Notes: generated by a model not told the origin, from the letters alone. DNA of 64,000 bases from Rudaeicoccus suwonensis (GCF_007829035.1 NZ_VIVQ01000001.1:930001-994000), one strand, 5' to 3'; positions 52,930-61,913 are shown, counted from the stretch's first letter. Made by a program: numbers and translations.

Positions 52930-53232
52930 CTAGGTGGACTCCACCCGCCACTCTCGGGGCTGCAGCATGAACTCGCGGACCGGGTTGATCAACAGGACCA
53001 GTGCAGCGTCGTGACCCACGGCGTACACGATGGCGGCATCCTCGACATACCAGGAGGGCCGTGGCGCGATGGCCATCTCGAGCAGGAATGCGAGGCACAT
53101 GATGTCGCCGATGATGAATGCCCGCATGAGTTGTCGGCGGCTGCCCGTTCCGCCCGCTGGCCGGGTCGTCCGTGTGCATGATCGGAGTGTCACCACCGGT
53201 GCCTGAGTCTGAGAATCGAAGTTGCCCGTCAT
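52930..53232 (-). CDS. Small hypothetical membrane protein
   Basis: 100 residues with two hydrophobic stretches (about 37-56, FIIGDIMCLAFLLEMAIAP, and 65-90, AIVYAVGHDAALVLLINPV) and a hydrophilic end. No family recognised. Located upstream of the HNH gene, same strand, 87 bp away. The frame is plausible, but there is no strong ribosome-binding site, so the start and even the gene are uncertain. Confidence 0.45.
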   Translation of the reverse strand: MTGNFDSQTQAPVVTLRSCTRTTRPAGGTGSRRQLMRAFIIGDIMCLAFLLEMAIAPRPSWYVEDAAIVYAVGHDAALVLLINPVREFMLQPREWRVEST

Positions 53233-53703
53233 TTGTTCTGGTTCGGATCACGCTGATCCTGTTGCTGATTCAGGCAGACCGCAGGTAAGGGTGTAAGGAT
53301 CGAACGACCATGAAATGGCGGTGACGCAGCACGCATCGGAGCAACGCCCCAGCCTGCCCGTGCGGACATCACTTCGGCTGGCACGGTCCATCCGGGTGCC
53401 GCGTCTGCAGTTGCACACGCACCCCGGAGGACCTCAGCAAGGGCTCGGTATGACGCGGGCCCGCCTCAGGCGGAGATCGCGACCGAGAGCGGCCGACGGG
53501 TGGTTCTGTCCGCGTCGGACCACAGGAGACTGATCCACGCACAACGCGCCCGCTCGGCGTTCGCGGGCGTTGAGTATGGCGCGGACGCATCTTCCGCGAG
53601 GCGCCACAGCGGTATCTCCGGCACCTCAGCTAGCGGCAGCTGGCCGCTCGGCGAACCTCTCACCGGATCACAGCTGCGACGCCCTCGACGGTGCAGCCGG
53701 ATC
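53233..53703. other. Stretch without a convincing gene
   Basis: Only Arg/Pro-rich frames of under 75 codons lie here, with no motif or start signal. The end of the stretch holds the promoter of the following GNAT gene. Confidence 0.5.
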
Positions 53704-53709
53704 TAGAGT
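53704..53709 (+). promoter_or_regulatory. TAGAGT -10-like box for a leaderless start
   Basis: TAGAGT, 7 nt, then ATG 53717. It fixes the GNAT gene start over an open frame from 53570. Confidence 0.5.
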
Positions 53710-53716
53710 GTCGACC

Positions 53717-54319
53717 ATGCCCGTCAGTGATGCGGCGCTCCGCACCCGTCTGCTCGACTCCTCGACCTGGGACGATTTCGCAGCCCTTGTAGAGGCGAAC
53801 AACGGTGTCTGGGGCGGGTGTTGGTGCTTGGGCCGGCACGTCGGACAGTGGGGCGACCATCCCACTCCGGAGCGGAATCGCCTTGCCAAACAGGACTTGG
53901 TTTCTCGCGGCGGCGTGCATCAGGTGCTGGTGTATGACGGGGACGTATGCGTCGGCTGGTGTCAGTTCGGCACACCTGCGGAGATTCTCACGAAGAACCC
54001 CGCGGCATACCAGCGGGAGCTGCGCGAGCTTCCCGACTGGCGCATCGGCTGCATCTTCACCGGATCGAAGCATCGCGGCCACGGCGTGGCGCGCGCCGCC
54101 GTCGCGGGCGCGTTGCGCGAGATCGCGGCGGCGGGCGGCGGCCTCGTGGAGGCTTATCCGGAACAACAGGACGGTCGGCCGCCTCAGCGGGGCGCCTACT
54201 TTCACACAGGACCCGAATCGCTGTTCGCCGGGTTCGGTTTCACCAGAGATCGGAAGATCGCCAAATGGCGGTGGGTCATGCGCCTTGAGGTGAAGGCGGC
54301 TGCTGAGGGTCATGCGTAG
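53717..54319 (+). CDS. GNAT-family acetyltransferase
   Basis: 200 residues with a GNAT fold: a VCVGWCQFG beta strand, IGCIFTGSKHRGHGVARAAVAGALREIA (acetyl-CoA loop), and FTRDRKIAKWRWVMR near the end. The segment WGGCWCLGRHVGQWGDHPTPERNR is typical of a group of actinobacterial acetyltransferases with an N-terminal Trp/Cys-rich motif. Substrate unknown. Confidence 0.85.
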   Translation: MPVSDAALRTRLLDSSTWDDFAALVEANNGVWGGCWCLGRHVGQWGDHPTPERNRLAKQDLVSRGGVHQVLVYDGDVCVGWCQFGTPAEILTKNPAAYQRELRELPDWRIGCIFTGSKHRGHGVARAAVAGALREIAAAGGGLVEAYPEQQDGRPPQRGAYFHTGPESLFAGFGFTRDRKIAKWRWVMRLEVKAAAEGHA

Positions 54320-54385
54320 AGCCCATCGGATCCGACCTGCTCTGAGCGCCACCCGACGGCGTGGCGGCGTGGAGAGGTCGCGGGG

Positions 54386-54619
54386 TTGTGGGAGTGCTTC
54401 TGGTCGTTGCTGCGGAGTCAGGATGACGACAGGGCGTGGGAGCGTGTGCTGGCCTCGGGGCAGTTGTTCGCGGCCGACCGCATCGAGCGCTTCCCACACA
54501 GCAGGGACCCATACATGTGCAACGCCGAAACTCGTTTTCGACGAATGGTTTTCGCCGCCTGGATGACTCAGTTCCGTGTCCTGGAGGTCCTCCCCGCTCA
54601 TGCGTCGAGCGTCGAATAA
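54386..54619 (+). CDS. Possible small protein or gene remnant
   Basis: 77 codons from a TTG. The composition is protein-like (LWECFWSLLRSQDDDRAWERVLASG, then NAETRFRRMVFAAWMTQFRVLEVLP) and rich in Trp, Phe and Glu, in contrast to shadow frames. No family recognised and no clear start signal. It may be the surviving C-terminal part of a larger gene. Confidence 0.3.
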   Translation: MWECFWSLLRSQDDDRAWERVLASGQLFAADRIERFPHSRDPYMCNAETRFRRMVFAAWMTQFRVLEVLPAHASSVE

Positions 54620-54660
54620 GAGAACACGGCTGCCCGGCATACGTCTGTGATGATCGGCTC

Positions 54661-55230
54661 ATGCCGATGTCCGATGCTGTTCCGCTGTACCGCCCCTAGG
54701 TCACCGACGATGCAGATCTGGTGCGTCGGTATGCCGATGCCTCACCCGACCTGTTGCGGCAGCTCCCGGCGCTGGACGAACTGGAAGAACAATTCCTCGG
54801 GACTGTCAACGGTGCCGGTGGTCACTGGAAGTTCGCCGTCTGTCTCCGCGACATCCCCGCCGGCAACGTCGCGGTCCGGATGCGCGGGATGCGGGTCGGC
54901 TGGTGTTCCTACTGGGTCGCTGCGGAATGCCGCGGTCGCGGGCTTGCCAGCACCGCGCTCTCGTCCTTGGCGGCCTTCGCCTTCGAGGAACTGGACGCCT
55001 TCCGCCTCAAGCTCGCCCACCGACTCGACAATCCTGCGTCAGGTGCTGTGGCTCGCGCCGCGGGTTTCGCGCCGGAGGGGATCATGCGAGCCGAGCTCGA
55101 GTATGACGGTGTCCGCTACGACACCCGGATGTGGAGCCGGTTGCGGACGGATCCCGCACCGGCCGCAGCGTTTCCGCGCATCCCGTCAGAGGGTCACGAC
55201 GTCGCCCGGCATACATCTCGGAACGGCTGA
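54661..55230 (+). pseudogene. GNAT acetyltransferase with an in-frame amber codon
   Basis: From ATG 54661 the frame reads MPMSDAVPLYRP, then TAG at 54697, then VTDDADLVRRYADASPDLL and a complete GNAT domain (CRGRGLASTALSSLAAFAFEELD, NPASGAVARAAGFAPEGIM). The pieces before and after the TAG together match the RimJ-like N-terminus, so a single nonsense change seems to have split the gene. A shorter 169-residue protein could still start at GTG 54721 but would lose the first beta strand. Substrate unknown. Confidence 0.65.
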
Positions 55231-55237
55231 ACGCCGG

Positions 55238-55930
55238 TCACGGCACCCACACCGCAGAGTCGTGTGCAAAGACCACCCGTCGTGGGTCGAACCGCAGCAG
55301 CCGCTCCATCCATGGGCTCGGCAGTGGCAAGGGATCGTCGTGACCCAGCGAACGTGCCTGTGCCGCAAGCAGATCCGACGACCAACCCGACGCGGTGTCA
55401 TGCGCCTGGCCCGCCAGCACGACCGACCCGTCCGCGCACTCCAACACCACAGACTGGTGTCCGTCGACGTGCCCGGGCGTCGGTATGACGTGCACCCCGG
55501 GCGCGATCTCGGCCTCACCGTCGAGCAGTTCGTACCTCGCCCGAGGAAAGTCGACCAGGTCGGTCGCGGTGTAGTCCGGTGCCTGCGCAGCGTCGAGTTC
55601 GACGCGCTGACAGTGGATCGGCACGCCGCCGAAGACGGGGTTCGCGCCAATGTGATCGAAGTGCAGGTGGCAGTTGACGACCACGTCGATGTCCTCGACG
55701 CGCAGCCCGACCGAGGCAAGCGCCTCGTCGATGCCGATCCGCACGGGGCGGTACCACTCATCCGTCTCGACGCCCGCGTCTCCGAGACCGGTGTCCAGCA
55801 GCAGGATCCCGGCCGGCGTCGAGGCGACGTACCCCAGCACCTCCTCGACCCGCGGAGCACCCGACCCGGTCTCCTCCGCGGGCCGCACGAAGCTGCCGAA
55901 TCGCACCCTGCGAACGTCGTCGATGCGCAT
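55238..55930 (-). CDS. MBL-fold metallo-hydrolase
   Basis: 230 residues of the metallo-beta-lactamase fold: HLHFDH at 88-93 (zinc site), PTPGHVDGHQSVVL and AHDTASGW, plus FAHDSAVW near the end. It resembles lactonase-type members (N-acyl homoserine lactonase-like), but the substrate is unknown. ATG 55930 follows TAGGGT at 6 nt, a leaderless pattern. Confidence 0.87.
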   Translation of the reverse strand: MRIDDVRRVRFGSFVRPAEETGSGAPRVEEVLGYVASTPAGILLLDTGLGDAGVETDEWYRPVRIGIDEALASVGLRVEDIDVVVNCHLHFDHIGANPVFGGVPIHCQRVELDAAQAPDYTATDLVDFPRARYELLDGEAEIAPGVHVIPTPGHVDGHQSVVLECADGSVVLAGQAHDTASGWSSDLLAAQARSLGHDDPLPLPSPWMERLLRFDPRRVVFAHDSAVWVP

Positions 55931-56063
55931 GCGTCGACCCTAAGGCGGTCCGGTGACCGCACGACAGATGTGTGACGCCAGCACCGCGTCGGCGCATTCG
56001 GCAAGGGACCGTAGCCTTGACCTCACGTTTTCTCCCGCCCCCGAACCGCCGAGGAGTATGTCG

Positions 56064-56939
56064 GTGCCATCAGTCGCCCTGCCCAGGGTCGGTGTCGCAA
56101 TGCTGCACATGGGCGATCGGCCCGTCGAGATCGCCGAAGCCCTACGCACGCTGCACGCCCAAGAGGGCGTCGAACTCGACGTCGTGGTCGTCGGAAACGG
56201 TTGGAAACCAACGGGTTTGCCGGACTGGGTCCGCACCGTTCACCTGCCCGAGAACGTCGGCATCCCCGAGGGCCGCAATGTCGCCGCTCGCGAATGTCGC
56301 GGCGAGTTCATCTACTTCTACGACGACGACGCACTCCTGCCGACCACCGACGTGCTCGCGCGCCTCGTGGACGTCATACGTTCCGATGACGCGATCGCGG
56401 TCGCCCAACCGCGAGGCGCCGACCCGACGGGCAAACCTGCGCCGCGGCGATGGGTGCCGCGTTTCGACGTCCGCGACGGCGGCAAAGCCGGCCCCGCAAC
56501 GTGGTTCTGGGAGGCCGTCTTCATGATCCGCCGGACCGCGTTCGAGCAGGTCGGCGGCTGGCCGGGTCAGTTCTTCTTCGGGCACGAGGGCATCGACCTC
56601 GCCTGGCGTCTGGTCGACGCAGGCTGGCGGATCGAGTACGTCCCGTCCGTCGAGGTGCACCACCCCGCGACGGCGGCTGCGCGCCACGCCATCTACTACC
56701 GCACCAACGCGCGCAACCGGGTCTGGGTCGCCCGCCGCAACCTGCCCGCGCCGTTGATCCCGGTCTACCTCGGGAGCTGGACGGCGGTCACCCTGCTACG
56801 GGTGCGTGACAAGGCCGCATTGCGCGTCTGGTTCAAGGGATTCGCCGAAGGCGTGCGCACCGACGCGGGGGAGCGCCGTCCGATGTCGTGGCGCACCGTG
56901 GCGCGCCTGACCAAAGCCGGCCGTCCGCCGGTGATCTGA
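56064..56939 (+). CDS. GT2 glycosyltransferase (rhamnosyltransferase-like)
   Basis: About 291 residues. GT-A motifs: VGVAMLHMGDRPVEIAEALRTL, VVVGNGW, ENVGIPEGRNVAARECRGEFIYFYDDDALLP (DDD metal site), and GGWPGQFFFGHEGIDLAWRLVDAGW. GAGGAG at 56051-56056 is 7 nt from GTG 56064 but only 1 nt from ATG 56058, so GTG is preferred; both give the same protein otherwise. It is followed with a 1-base overlap by a sialyltransferase-like gene, so the two may act in sequence on the same glycan. Confidence 0.87.
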   Translation: MPSVALPRVGVAMLHMGDRPVEIAEALRTLHAQEGVELDVVVVGNGWKPTGLPDWVRTVHLPENVGIPEGRNVAARECRGEFIYFYDDDALLPTTDVLARLVDVIRSDDAIAVAQPRGADPTGKPAPRRWVPRFDVRDGGKAGPATWFWEAVFMIRRTAFEQVGGWPGQFFFGHEGIDLAWRLVDAGWRIEYVPSVEVHHPATAAARHAIYYRTNARNRVWVARRNLPAPLIPVYLGSWTAVTLLRVRDKAALRVWFKGFAEGVRTDAGERRPMSWRTVARLTKAGRPPVI

Positions 56940-57892
56940 TGCGCGTCGTCATCACCGGCGTGCGTAGCCGCACCCACCTGATCCACATCGCCGCCTACCT
57001 TCGCCATCAGCTGACGGCCGGTGAGTCTTTGCAGGTGAGCTATGTCGGCGGTGCCTCCGGCAGCATCGGCCGGGCGAGCGTGACCGAATCCGACGTGCGC
57101 GCTTTCCTGCCGCAGGACGGCGCGCTCGAGCTCGAGATCACCGGCTCCGAGGCGTATGACGCACCCGGCGATCTCACCTATGTCTCGGTGGGAGCCCCTG
57201 GCATCAAACCGTGGGTGTCCATGCGGCGCAACGGAATCCGTCGCTCCATCACGACGGTGGTCACCGATGAGGGCATCGGCACGTATGGCGACTGGCGCAC
57301 TCGGCGCGACGCGTGGCGCAGGCAGGGCGTCCCCGAGCCGTGGCGCAGCGTTCGCGCGGTCGCCGTCGAGACCGCGGCACACACCCTGACCACCACCCGC
57401 TGGGCCATGTACGACGAGACCGACGCGTGGTCGCTGCAACCGGACATCGCGGCGGAGTTCCGCCGACACAGCGACGGTGCCACGCCGGACCCAGAAGACG
57501 ACCGAGTGGTCTACCTGAGCTCACCGTGGATCGAGCTCGGGGTGTTGTCACAGGATGCCTACCTGCAGCACCTCAGAGACGTCGCCGGCGATGTCGCTGC
57601 AGTGGGCAAGCGGCTCGTCGTACGTCCGCATCCGGGTGAGGACCCCGCGCGGTATGCCGAGTGGGAGGTCATTGACGGCCCGCTCGCAGCCGAGCTCGAT
57701 CCACGTGTCATCAGCGCATCAGGGGCAGTCGGCGGGACGAGCACCGCCCTGCTCAACCTCGCTGCGCTGTACAAGATGGCGGCACAGCGCGTGGTGATCC
57801 CGGGACTGGAACATCTTGAGACCGGCCTCGGCAGCCGCCAGCGGGCGCTGTTCGATCGCTTTGTCCCGGCGGTTGTCGGCGCCGGAGGTTAG
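56939..57892 (+). CDS. Sialyltransferase-like protein, candidate nonulosonic acid transferase
   Basis: 317 residues. It carries the three motifs of bacterial sialyl-/polysialyltransferases in order: Asp110-Glu111-Gly112 in VVTDEGIGTYG, His231-Pro232 in VVRPHPGED, and Thr267-Ser268-Thr269 in GGTSTALLN. In those families the acidic residue is the base and His binds CMP. This makes it the best candidate in the window for transferring pseudaminic acid from its CMP form. No membrane span. The motif order is seen directly; the donor is inferred from the locus. Confidence 0.7.
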   Translation: MRVVITGVRSRTHLIHIAAYLRHQLTAGESLQVSYVGGASGSIGRASVTESDVRAFLPQDGALELEITGSEAYDAPGDLTYVSVGAPGIKPWVSMRRNGIRRSITTVVTDEGIGTYGDWRTRRDAWRRQGVPEPWRSVRAVAVETAAHTLTTTRWAMYDETDAWSLQPDIAAEFRRHSDGATPDPEDDRVVYLSSPWIELGVLSQDAYLQHLRDVAGDVAAVGKRLVVRPHPGEDPARYAEWEVIDGPLAAELDPRVISASGAVGGTSTALLNLAALYKMAAQRVVIPGLEHLETGLGSRQRALFDRFVPAVVGAGG

Positions 57893-57895
57893 AGT
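57890..57895 (+). promoter_or_regulatory. TAGAGT -10-like box overlapping a stop codon
   Basis: The TAG stop of the sialyltransferase-like gene is also the start of TAGAGT, followed by 6 nt and GTG 57902. Confidence 0.4.
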
Positions 57896-57901
57896 CCAGG
57901 G

Positions 57902-58651
57902 GTGAAGGTCAACGCGGCAGCGGCGCAGAAGATCTCCGGTTCGCCCACGGTCCAGCGGGCCGTCGACAAGGCTCGGCAGGCGGCACGGGAGACGGCTGCC
58001 AGGCTGCCGCGGCCCACCGAGCAGACCGTCGCACTGCGCGCCTCCGACTTCGCCGGAGTGCGCACCACGGCCCTGCTCGTCGACGGCGACGAAGCCCGAC
58101 TGGCCCGCAAGGCGGCTCGTCGACTCGGCCTCCCGCGCACGATCGACGACGCCAGCGCGTGGGCGTCCTTCGGGGCGTTGGCCGCACTGCTGCGGATCGT
58201 CGACGACGGTCGACGCCGCTCGGTGATCGTCGACGCCGTCGGTCAGCGGTCGGTCTTCTCCCAGTGGGCGACCAAGATCGGTTTTGCACCGGTGCACAGC
58301 GACGTGATGCGCCCGCAGGTCGTCGGCACCGACGTCGACGCCGGATCCGTCGATTTCGTCGTACGACTCCACCCGCACTCCGCCGTCGTCGACACCGTCG
58401 ACGAAGACCTCGCCTGGGCTGGTTCGGCACTGCGCACCGGTGGCCTGGTGTCGATCACCGTTCGCCTTGATGCTGCCGTCGCAGGGGGGATGAGTATGGC
58501 GGATCTGCGCTCGCTCATCGCGCGTGTCGACGAGCAGGGCTTGAGCCTCGTGGGCGATCTGAGTATCGACGATTCGCGCAAACTGCGCGAGCTCGCCGAT
58601 ACAGGTGCCGGCGGAATCGGCTTGGCGTTGCTCACTTTTCGTCGCCGGTGA
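57902..58651 (+). CDS. Hypothetical protein with a methyltransferase-like fold
   Basis: 249 residues. An Ala/Arg-rich helical N-terminus (1-55) precedes a Rossmann-like part with ASDFAGVRTTALLVDGDEARLARKAAR, RSVIVDAVGQRSVFSQWATKIGF and DEDLAWAGSALRTGGLVSITVRLD. The general plan recalls the two larger proteins at 38881 and 45486, but similarity is weak. No catalytic residue is identifiable. It follows two glycosyltransferase genes and is probably part of the same polymer pathway. Confidence 0.6.
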   Translation: MKVNAAAAQKISGSPTVQRAVDKARQAARETAARLPRPTEQTVALRASDFAGVRTTALLVDGDEARLARKAARRLGLPRTIDDASAWASFGALAALLRIVDDGRRRSVIVDAVGQRSVFSQWATKIGFAPVHSDVMRPQVVGTDVDAGSVDFVVRLHPHSAVVDTVDEDLAWAGSALRTGGLVSITVRLDAAVAGGMSMADLRSLIARVDEQGLSLVGDLSIDDSRKLRELADTGAGGIGLALLTFRRR

Positions 58652-58799
58652 ACGCCCGAGCATGGTGCATTGCCGTCGGCCGCAGAGACCGGGCTTCGAG
58701 CGGTGCGACCGGTGCGATCTGTGTCCGTATGGGGTCGCGGGTGACCGACGGCTGCCGCAGCTCTGTGGCGACGACCACGACGCTGCGGGGGAGTCGCGG

Positions 58800-59762
58800 G
58801 TGACTGACGGCGGCGTGAGCGCCGAGTTTGCCCCGGGCCGGCCAGTTCCCCTGCGGGCGATCCTTGGAGCGCTGCGCCGGGGCGCCGGTGACCCCACCTG
58901 GCGTCAGGACCCTGCATCTCTCTGGCGCGCCAGCCGGACACCCGACGGCCCGGTCACGATGCGCCTGACCCGGCGGACCGACGTCGAGGGTGAGCGCAGC
59001 CGTCCGGGGAGCGCCGACACTACCGGCGACCGCGTCGAAGCGACGGCCTGGGGTCCGGGCGGGGACTGGGCGCTCGCCGGACTCGGGCAACTTCTCGGGG
59101 AGGCCGACGACCCGACCGGCTTCGCCATCCAGCACGCGACGTTGCGTGACCCGGCGCGCCGGCACCAGCACTGGCGGGTCGGACGCACCCGCCTGGTGAT
59201 AGAGGCTCTTGTGCCGGCGATCATCGAGCAGCGCGTGACCGGCAAGCAGGCGTTCGGTGCCTATCGCACGCTGGTGCGCACCTATGGCGAGCCGGCGCCC
59301 GGGCCGGGTGCTGCACTCGGGCTGCTGGTTCCGCCGAGCGTGCAGCAGTGGCGACGCGTCCCCTCGTGGCAGTGGCTGCGGGCGGGTGTCGACGCACAGC
59401 GATCCGACACGATCCAACGGGCGCTGTCGGTAGCGCCTCGGCTGGCGGAAATCGTCGATCTGCCGCGCGAAACCGCTTGGCAACGCTTGCGATCCATCCC
59501 TGGCATCGGCGTCTGGACGGCGGCCGAGACGATGCAACGGGCGCTGGGCGATGCCGACGCGGTCAGCTTCGGCGATTACCACGTCGCGACCGACATCGGG
59601 CACGCACTCACCGGCGCCGCTGTCGACGACCTGCAACTCGAAGAACTCCTGCGCCCGTATGCCGGTCACCGCTATCGCGTGCAGTACCTCGTCACCGCGT
59701 CACGCCTTGGTCCGGCGCGTCGCGGCGCGCGCATCACGATTCCGACACACCTGCCGCGCTGA
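58800..59762 (+). CDS. DNA-3-methyladenine glycosylase (AlkA-like HhH-GPD)
   Basis: 320 residues. The C-terminal half is an HhH-GPD domain: helix-hairpin-helix LRSIPGIGVWTAAETMQRALG (PGIG at 234-237), catalytic Asp259 in SFGDYH, and YAGHRYRVQYLVTA. It removes alkylated bases. GGGGGAG lies 6 nt before GTG 58800. Its last 29 bp overlap cofE on the other strand. Confidence 0.87.
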   Translation: MTDGGVSAEFAPGRPVPLRAILGALRRGAGDPTWRQDPASLWRASRTPDGPVTMRLTRRTDVEGERSRPGSADTTGDRVEATAWGPGGDWALAGLGQLLGEADDPTGFAIQHATLRDPARRHQHWRVGRTRLVIEALVPAIIEQRVTGKQAFGAYRTLVRTYGEPAPGPGAALGLLVPPSVQQWRRVPSWQWLRAGVDAQRSDTIQRALSVAPRLAEIVDLPRETAWQRLRSIPGIGVWTAAETMQRALGDADAVSFGDYHVATDIGHALTGAAVDDLQLEELLRPYAGHRYRVQYLVTASRLGPARRGARITIPTHLPR

Positions 59763-60813
59763 CGACCAACGTCACCTCGTGGGCTGCGGTGCGTTCGGCA
59801 CGACACACGAGGCGTTCACCGTGCAGCGCCACCTCCGCGCGCGCCCAGACCCGGCCCAGGATCACCGGATCCTCCGCCTGCAGACGTATGACGCAGTCAC
59901 CGGCCCCCGCTTCCGCGAAACAGCCACGCTCGCCGGTCGACAGCGACACCGAGATCGCATCGTCGCCCTCGGACACCAGAGCCACGCTCAGTGCACGGGA
60001 CGCTCGATCTTCGACCGATTCCGGCAGCACCGACTCGATGCCGACCTGCATCGCCAGGTCGCTGCCGGGGAGGACGCCGAGCGCCGCGCGCACGGCTTCG
60101 GCCCGACCCAGCCCGAACCAGTCGGTGGGTCCGGTGCGCACCAGCTCGCGGGCGCTCAGTGGCGTCGAGCCGACGAGGTCCGCCAGGCCGCGCACGATGG
60201 CCACCGGCACGCGGTTGAGCTTGCCTTTGGCCAGATCCGCAGCAGCGCAGATCTCGTCGGCCAGATTGCGCACCGTGACCGCCAGATCGCGACCGAGCGA
60301 GTCGGGGTGACCGCGCAGATCCTCCACCGCCGCCACGCCGGCGATGCCGAGCGCGAAGTCGGTCACACCCGCGCGCCACGGTCGTCCCGAGGTGTCGCTG
60401 AGCAGGACACCGACCGAGCACGACCACTCCTTGCACAATGCCGCGCGCAGCGTCTCGGCCTCCGCGTCGGGATCGCGTGGCAGGAGCAGCAGTGCGTCGT
60501 CACCGGCGTTCGACGCGTCGATGCCCGCTCCGGCCATCACCGGTCCAGCCAGGCTGGCGACGATGCGGGTGGGAGCGGTCGGCGTCATACGTTCGCTGAC
60601 GACCGCAGACGACTCCTGTAGCACCAAGTTGGCACGGTCACTCGAATCCGCCTGCAAACCAAGGGCTTTGGAGACAATTTTGCTGGTCACCACGACGATG
60701 TCGCCGTCGTCGAGTGCCACACCACCGGCTCGCAGAGATGCGCTGATCAGCCGCGGCAGGTCGGCGCCGGCGGTCACCTCGGGGATTCCGGCGACGGGGA
60801 CGATCTGGATCAT
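59734..60813 (-). CDS. cofE: Coenzyme F420-0:L-glutamate ligase
   Basis: 359 residues of the CofE/FbiB N-terminal type: VPVAGIPEVTAGADL, DGDIVVVTSKIVSKALG, LLLPRDPDAEAETLR, LLSDTSGRPWRAGVTDFALGIAGV, and KLNRVPVAIVRGLADL. The nitroreductase-like domain of mycobacterial FbiB is missing, so it carries only the glutamate ligase function plus a short C-terminal segment. It overlaps cofD by 4 bp. Confidence 0.92.
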   Translation of the reverse strand: MIQIVPVAGIPEVTAGADLPRLISASLRAGGVALDDGDIVVVTSKIVSKALGLQADSSDRANLVLQESSAVVSERMTPTAPTRIVASLAGPVMAGAGIDASNAGDDALLLLPRDPDAEAETLRAALCKEWSCSVGVLLSDTSGRPWRAGVTDFALGIAGVAAVEDLRGHPDSLGRDLAVTVRNLADEICAAADLAKGKLNRVPVAIVRGLADLVGSTPLSARELVRTGPTDWFGLGRAEAVRAALGVLPGSDLAMQVGIESVLPESVEDRASRALSVALVSEGDDAISVSLSTGERGCFAEAGAGDCVIRLQAEDPVILGRVWARAEVALHGERLVCRAERTAAHEVTLVVSAAGVSES

Positions 60814-61778
60814 CGGCGAAGTTCGAGCCCGAGTTCGACGGCCGCGCTTGCCATGTCGGCTGTCGCCTCAAGGTCGGACATCAGCAACGGCACCGCGCGG
60901 ACGGCCAGATCGGAGGCCGTGACCGACGACTCGTCGGCCTTGTCGACCAGCCAGCCGTCGAGGAAGTCGGCATACAGCCCGGCGACGCCGTCCGGGGTCA
61001 CCGGCACGCCGATCGCGTCGAGGCAGGCGTCCGCATGTCCGCGCACCGGCGCCCCGCCCACCAGTGGGCAGACGCCGATGACGGGCGCAGTCGTGCCGCG
61101 TAGCGCCTCGCGTACGCCCGGCACCGACAGGACGATGCCGATCGACACGACCGGATTGCTCGGCGGCAGGATCACCAGGTCCGCCTGACGGATCGCATCC
61201 AGAACTCCGGGTGCAGCCGTCGCGTGATTCATGCCGGCGACCACGAAGCGTTGTGCCGGAATCGACGCCTGGTGACGCACCCACCATTCCTGGAAGTGGA
61301 TCGCACGCTGCTCGCCGTCCTGCTCTACCACGACATGTGTCTCGACGGGGGTGTCGGTCATCGGTAGCAGCGTCACGCCCTGGTCGGGCAGGCCCCAGCG
61401 CTGCGCAAGGCGCGCGACGACCTCGCTGAGTGTCTGCCCCTGCCCCAGCCACTGGCTGCGGACGATGTGGGTGCCGAAGTCTTTGTCGCCGAGCCCGAAC
61501 CACTGAGGGCTCGCACCGTATGCCGCGAGCTCCTTCTGAATCGTGAAACTCTCGTCGACGCGCCCCCAGCCCTGACCCTCGTGAATCCCGCCGCCGAGGG
61601 TGTACATCAGGGTGTCCAGATCAGGGCAGATGCGCAGGCCGAAGAGGGTGATGTCGTCGCCCGTGTTGCCGATGATGGTCAGCGTGTGAGGCCCGTCGTC
61701 ACGCGATCGAAGGTGGTGGAGCAAGCCGCGGATGAAGCGGGCGCCGCCGACGCCACCGGCCAGAGCAGTCAGGTGCAT
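60810..61778 (-). CDS. cofD: 2-phospho-L-lactate transferase (CofD/FbiA)
   Basis: 322 residues. LTALAGGVGGARFIRGL at the N-terminus, then IGNTGDDITLFGLRICPDLDTLMYTL, RVDESFTIQKEL, FGLGDKDFGTHIVR, and ILPPSNPVVSIG. It builds F420-0 from Fo and an activated phospho-lactate or phosphoenolpyruvyl donor. ATG 61778 follows GATAAT at 6 nt. Divergent from whiB, the same order as fbiA/fbiB and whiB2 in mycobacteria. Confidence 0.94.
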   Translation of the reverse strand: MHLTALAGGVGGARFIRGLLHHLRSRDDGPHTLTIIGNTGDDITLFGLRICPDLDTLMYTLGGGIHEGQGWGRVDESFTIQKELAAYGASPQWFGLGDKDFGTHIVRSQWLGQGQTLSEVVARLAQRWGLPDQGVTLLPMTDTPVETHVVVEQDGEQRAIHFQEWWVRHQASIPAQRFVVAGMNHATAAPGVLDAIRQADLVILPPSNPVVSIGIVLSVPGVREALRGTTAPVIGVCPLVGGAPVRGHADACLDAIGVPVTPDGVAGLYADFLDGWLVDKADESSVTASDLAVRAVPLLMSDLEATADMASAAVELGLELRR

Positions 61779-61847
61779 GCGTCCATTATCCGCCTGTCTG
61801 AACGTGATTCGGATGCTGGACCGGTTCAGGTACGCCACGCCCGGCGC

Positions 61848-61876
61848 TTGACGGATCGACGGGGCGACCCCAGAAT
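61848..61876 (+). promoter_or_regulatory. Sigma-70-type promoter of whiB
   Basis: TTGACG (61848-61853), 17 bp, then CAGAAT (61871-61876). A leader of about 30 nt with GGAGGAGGA would follow. One of the few promoters here with a clear -35 and a Shine-Dalgarno. Confidence 0.5.
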
Positions 61877-61913
61877 TGCACCGGTGTCGTTTACAACTGC
61901 TGGAGGAGGAGCC

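Noticed and set aside
53315-53533. Plus-strand 72-codon frame
   Set aside because: Arg/Pro-rich, no start signal and no motif.
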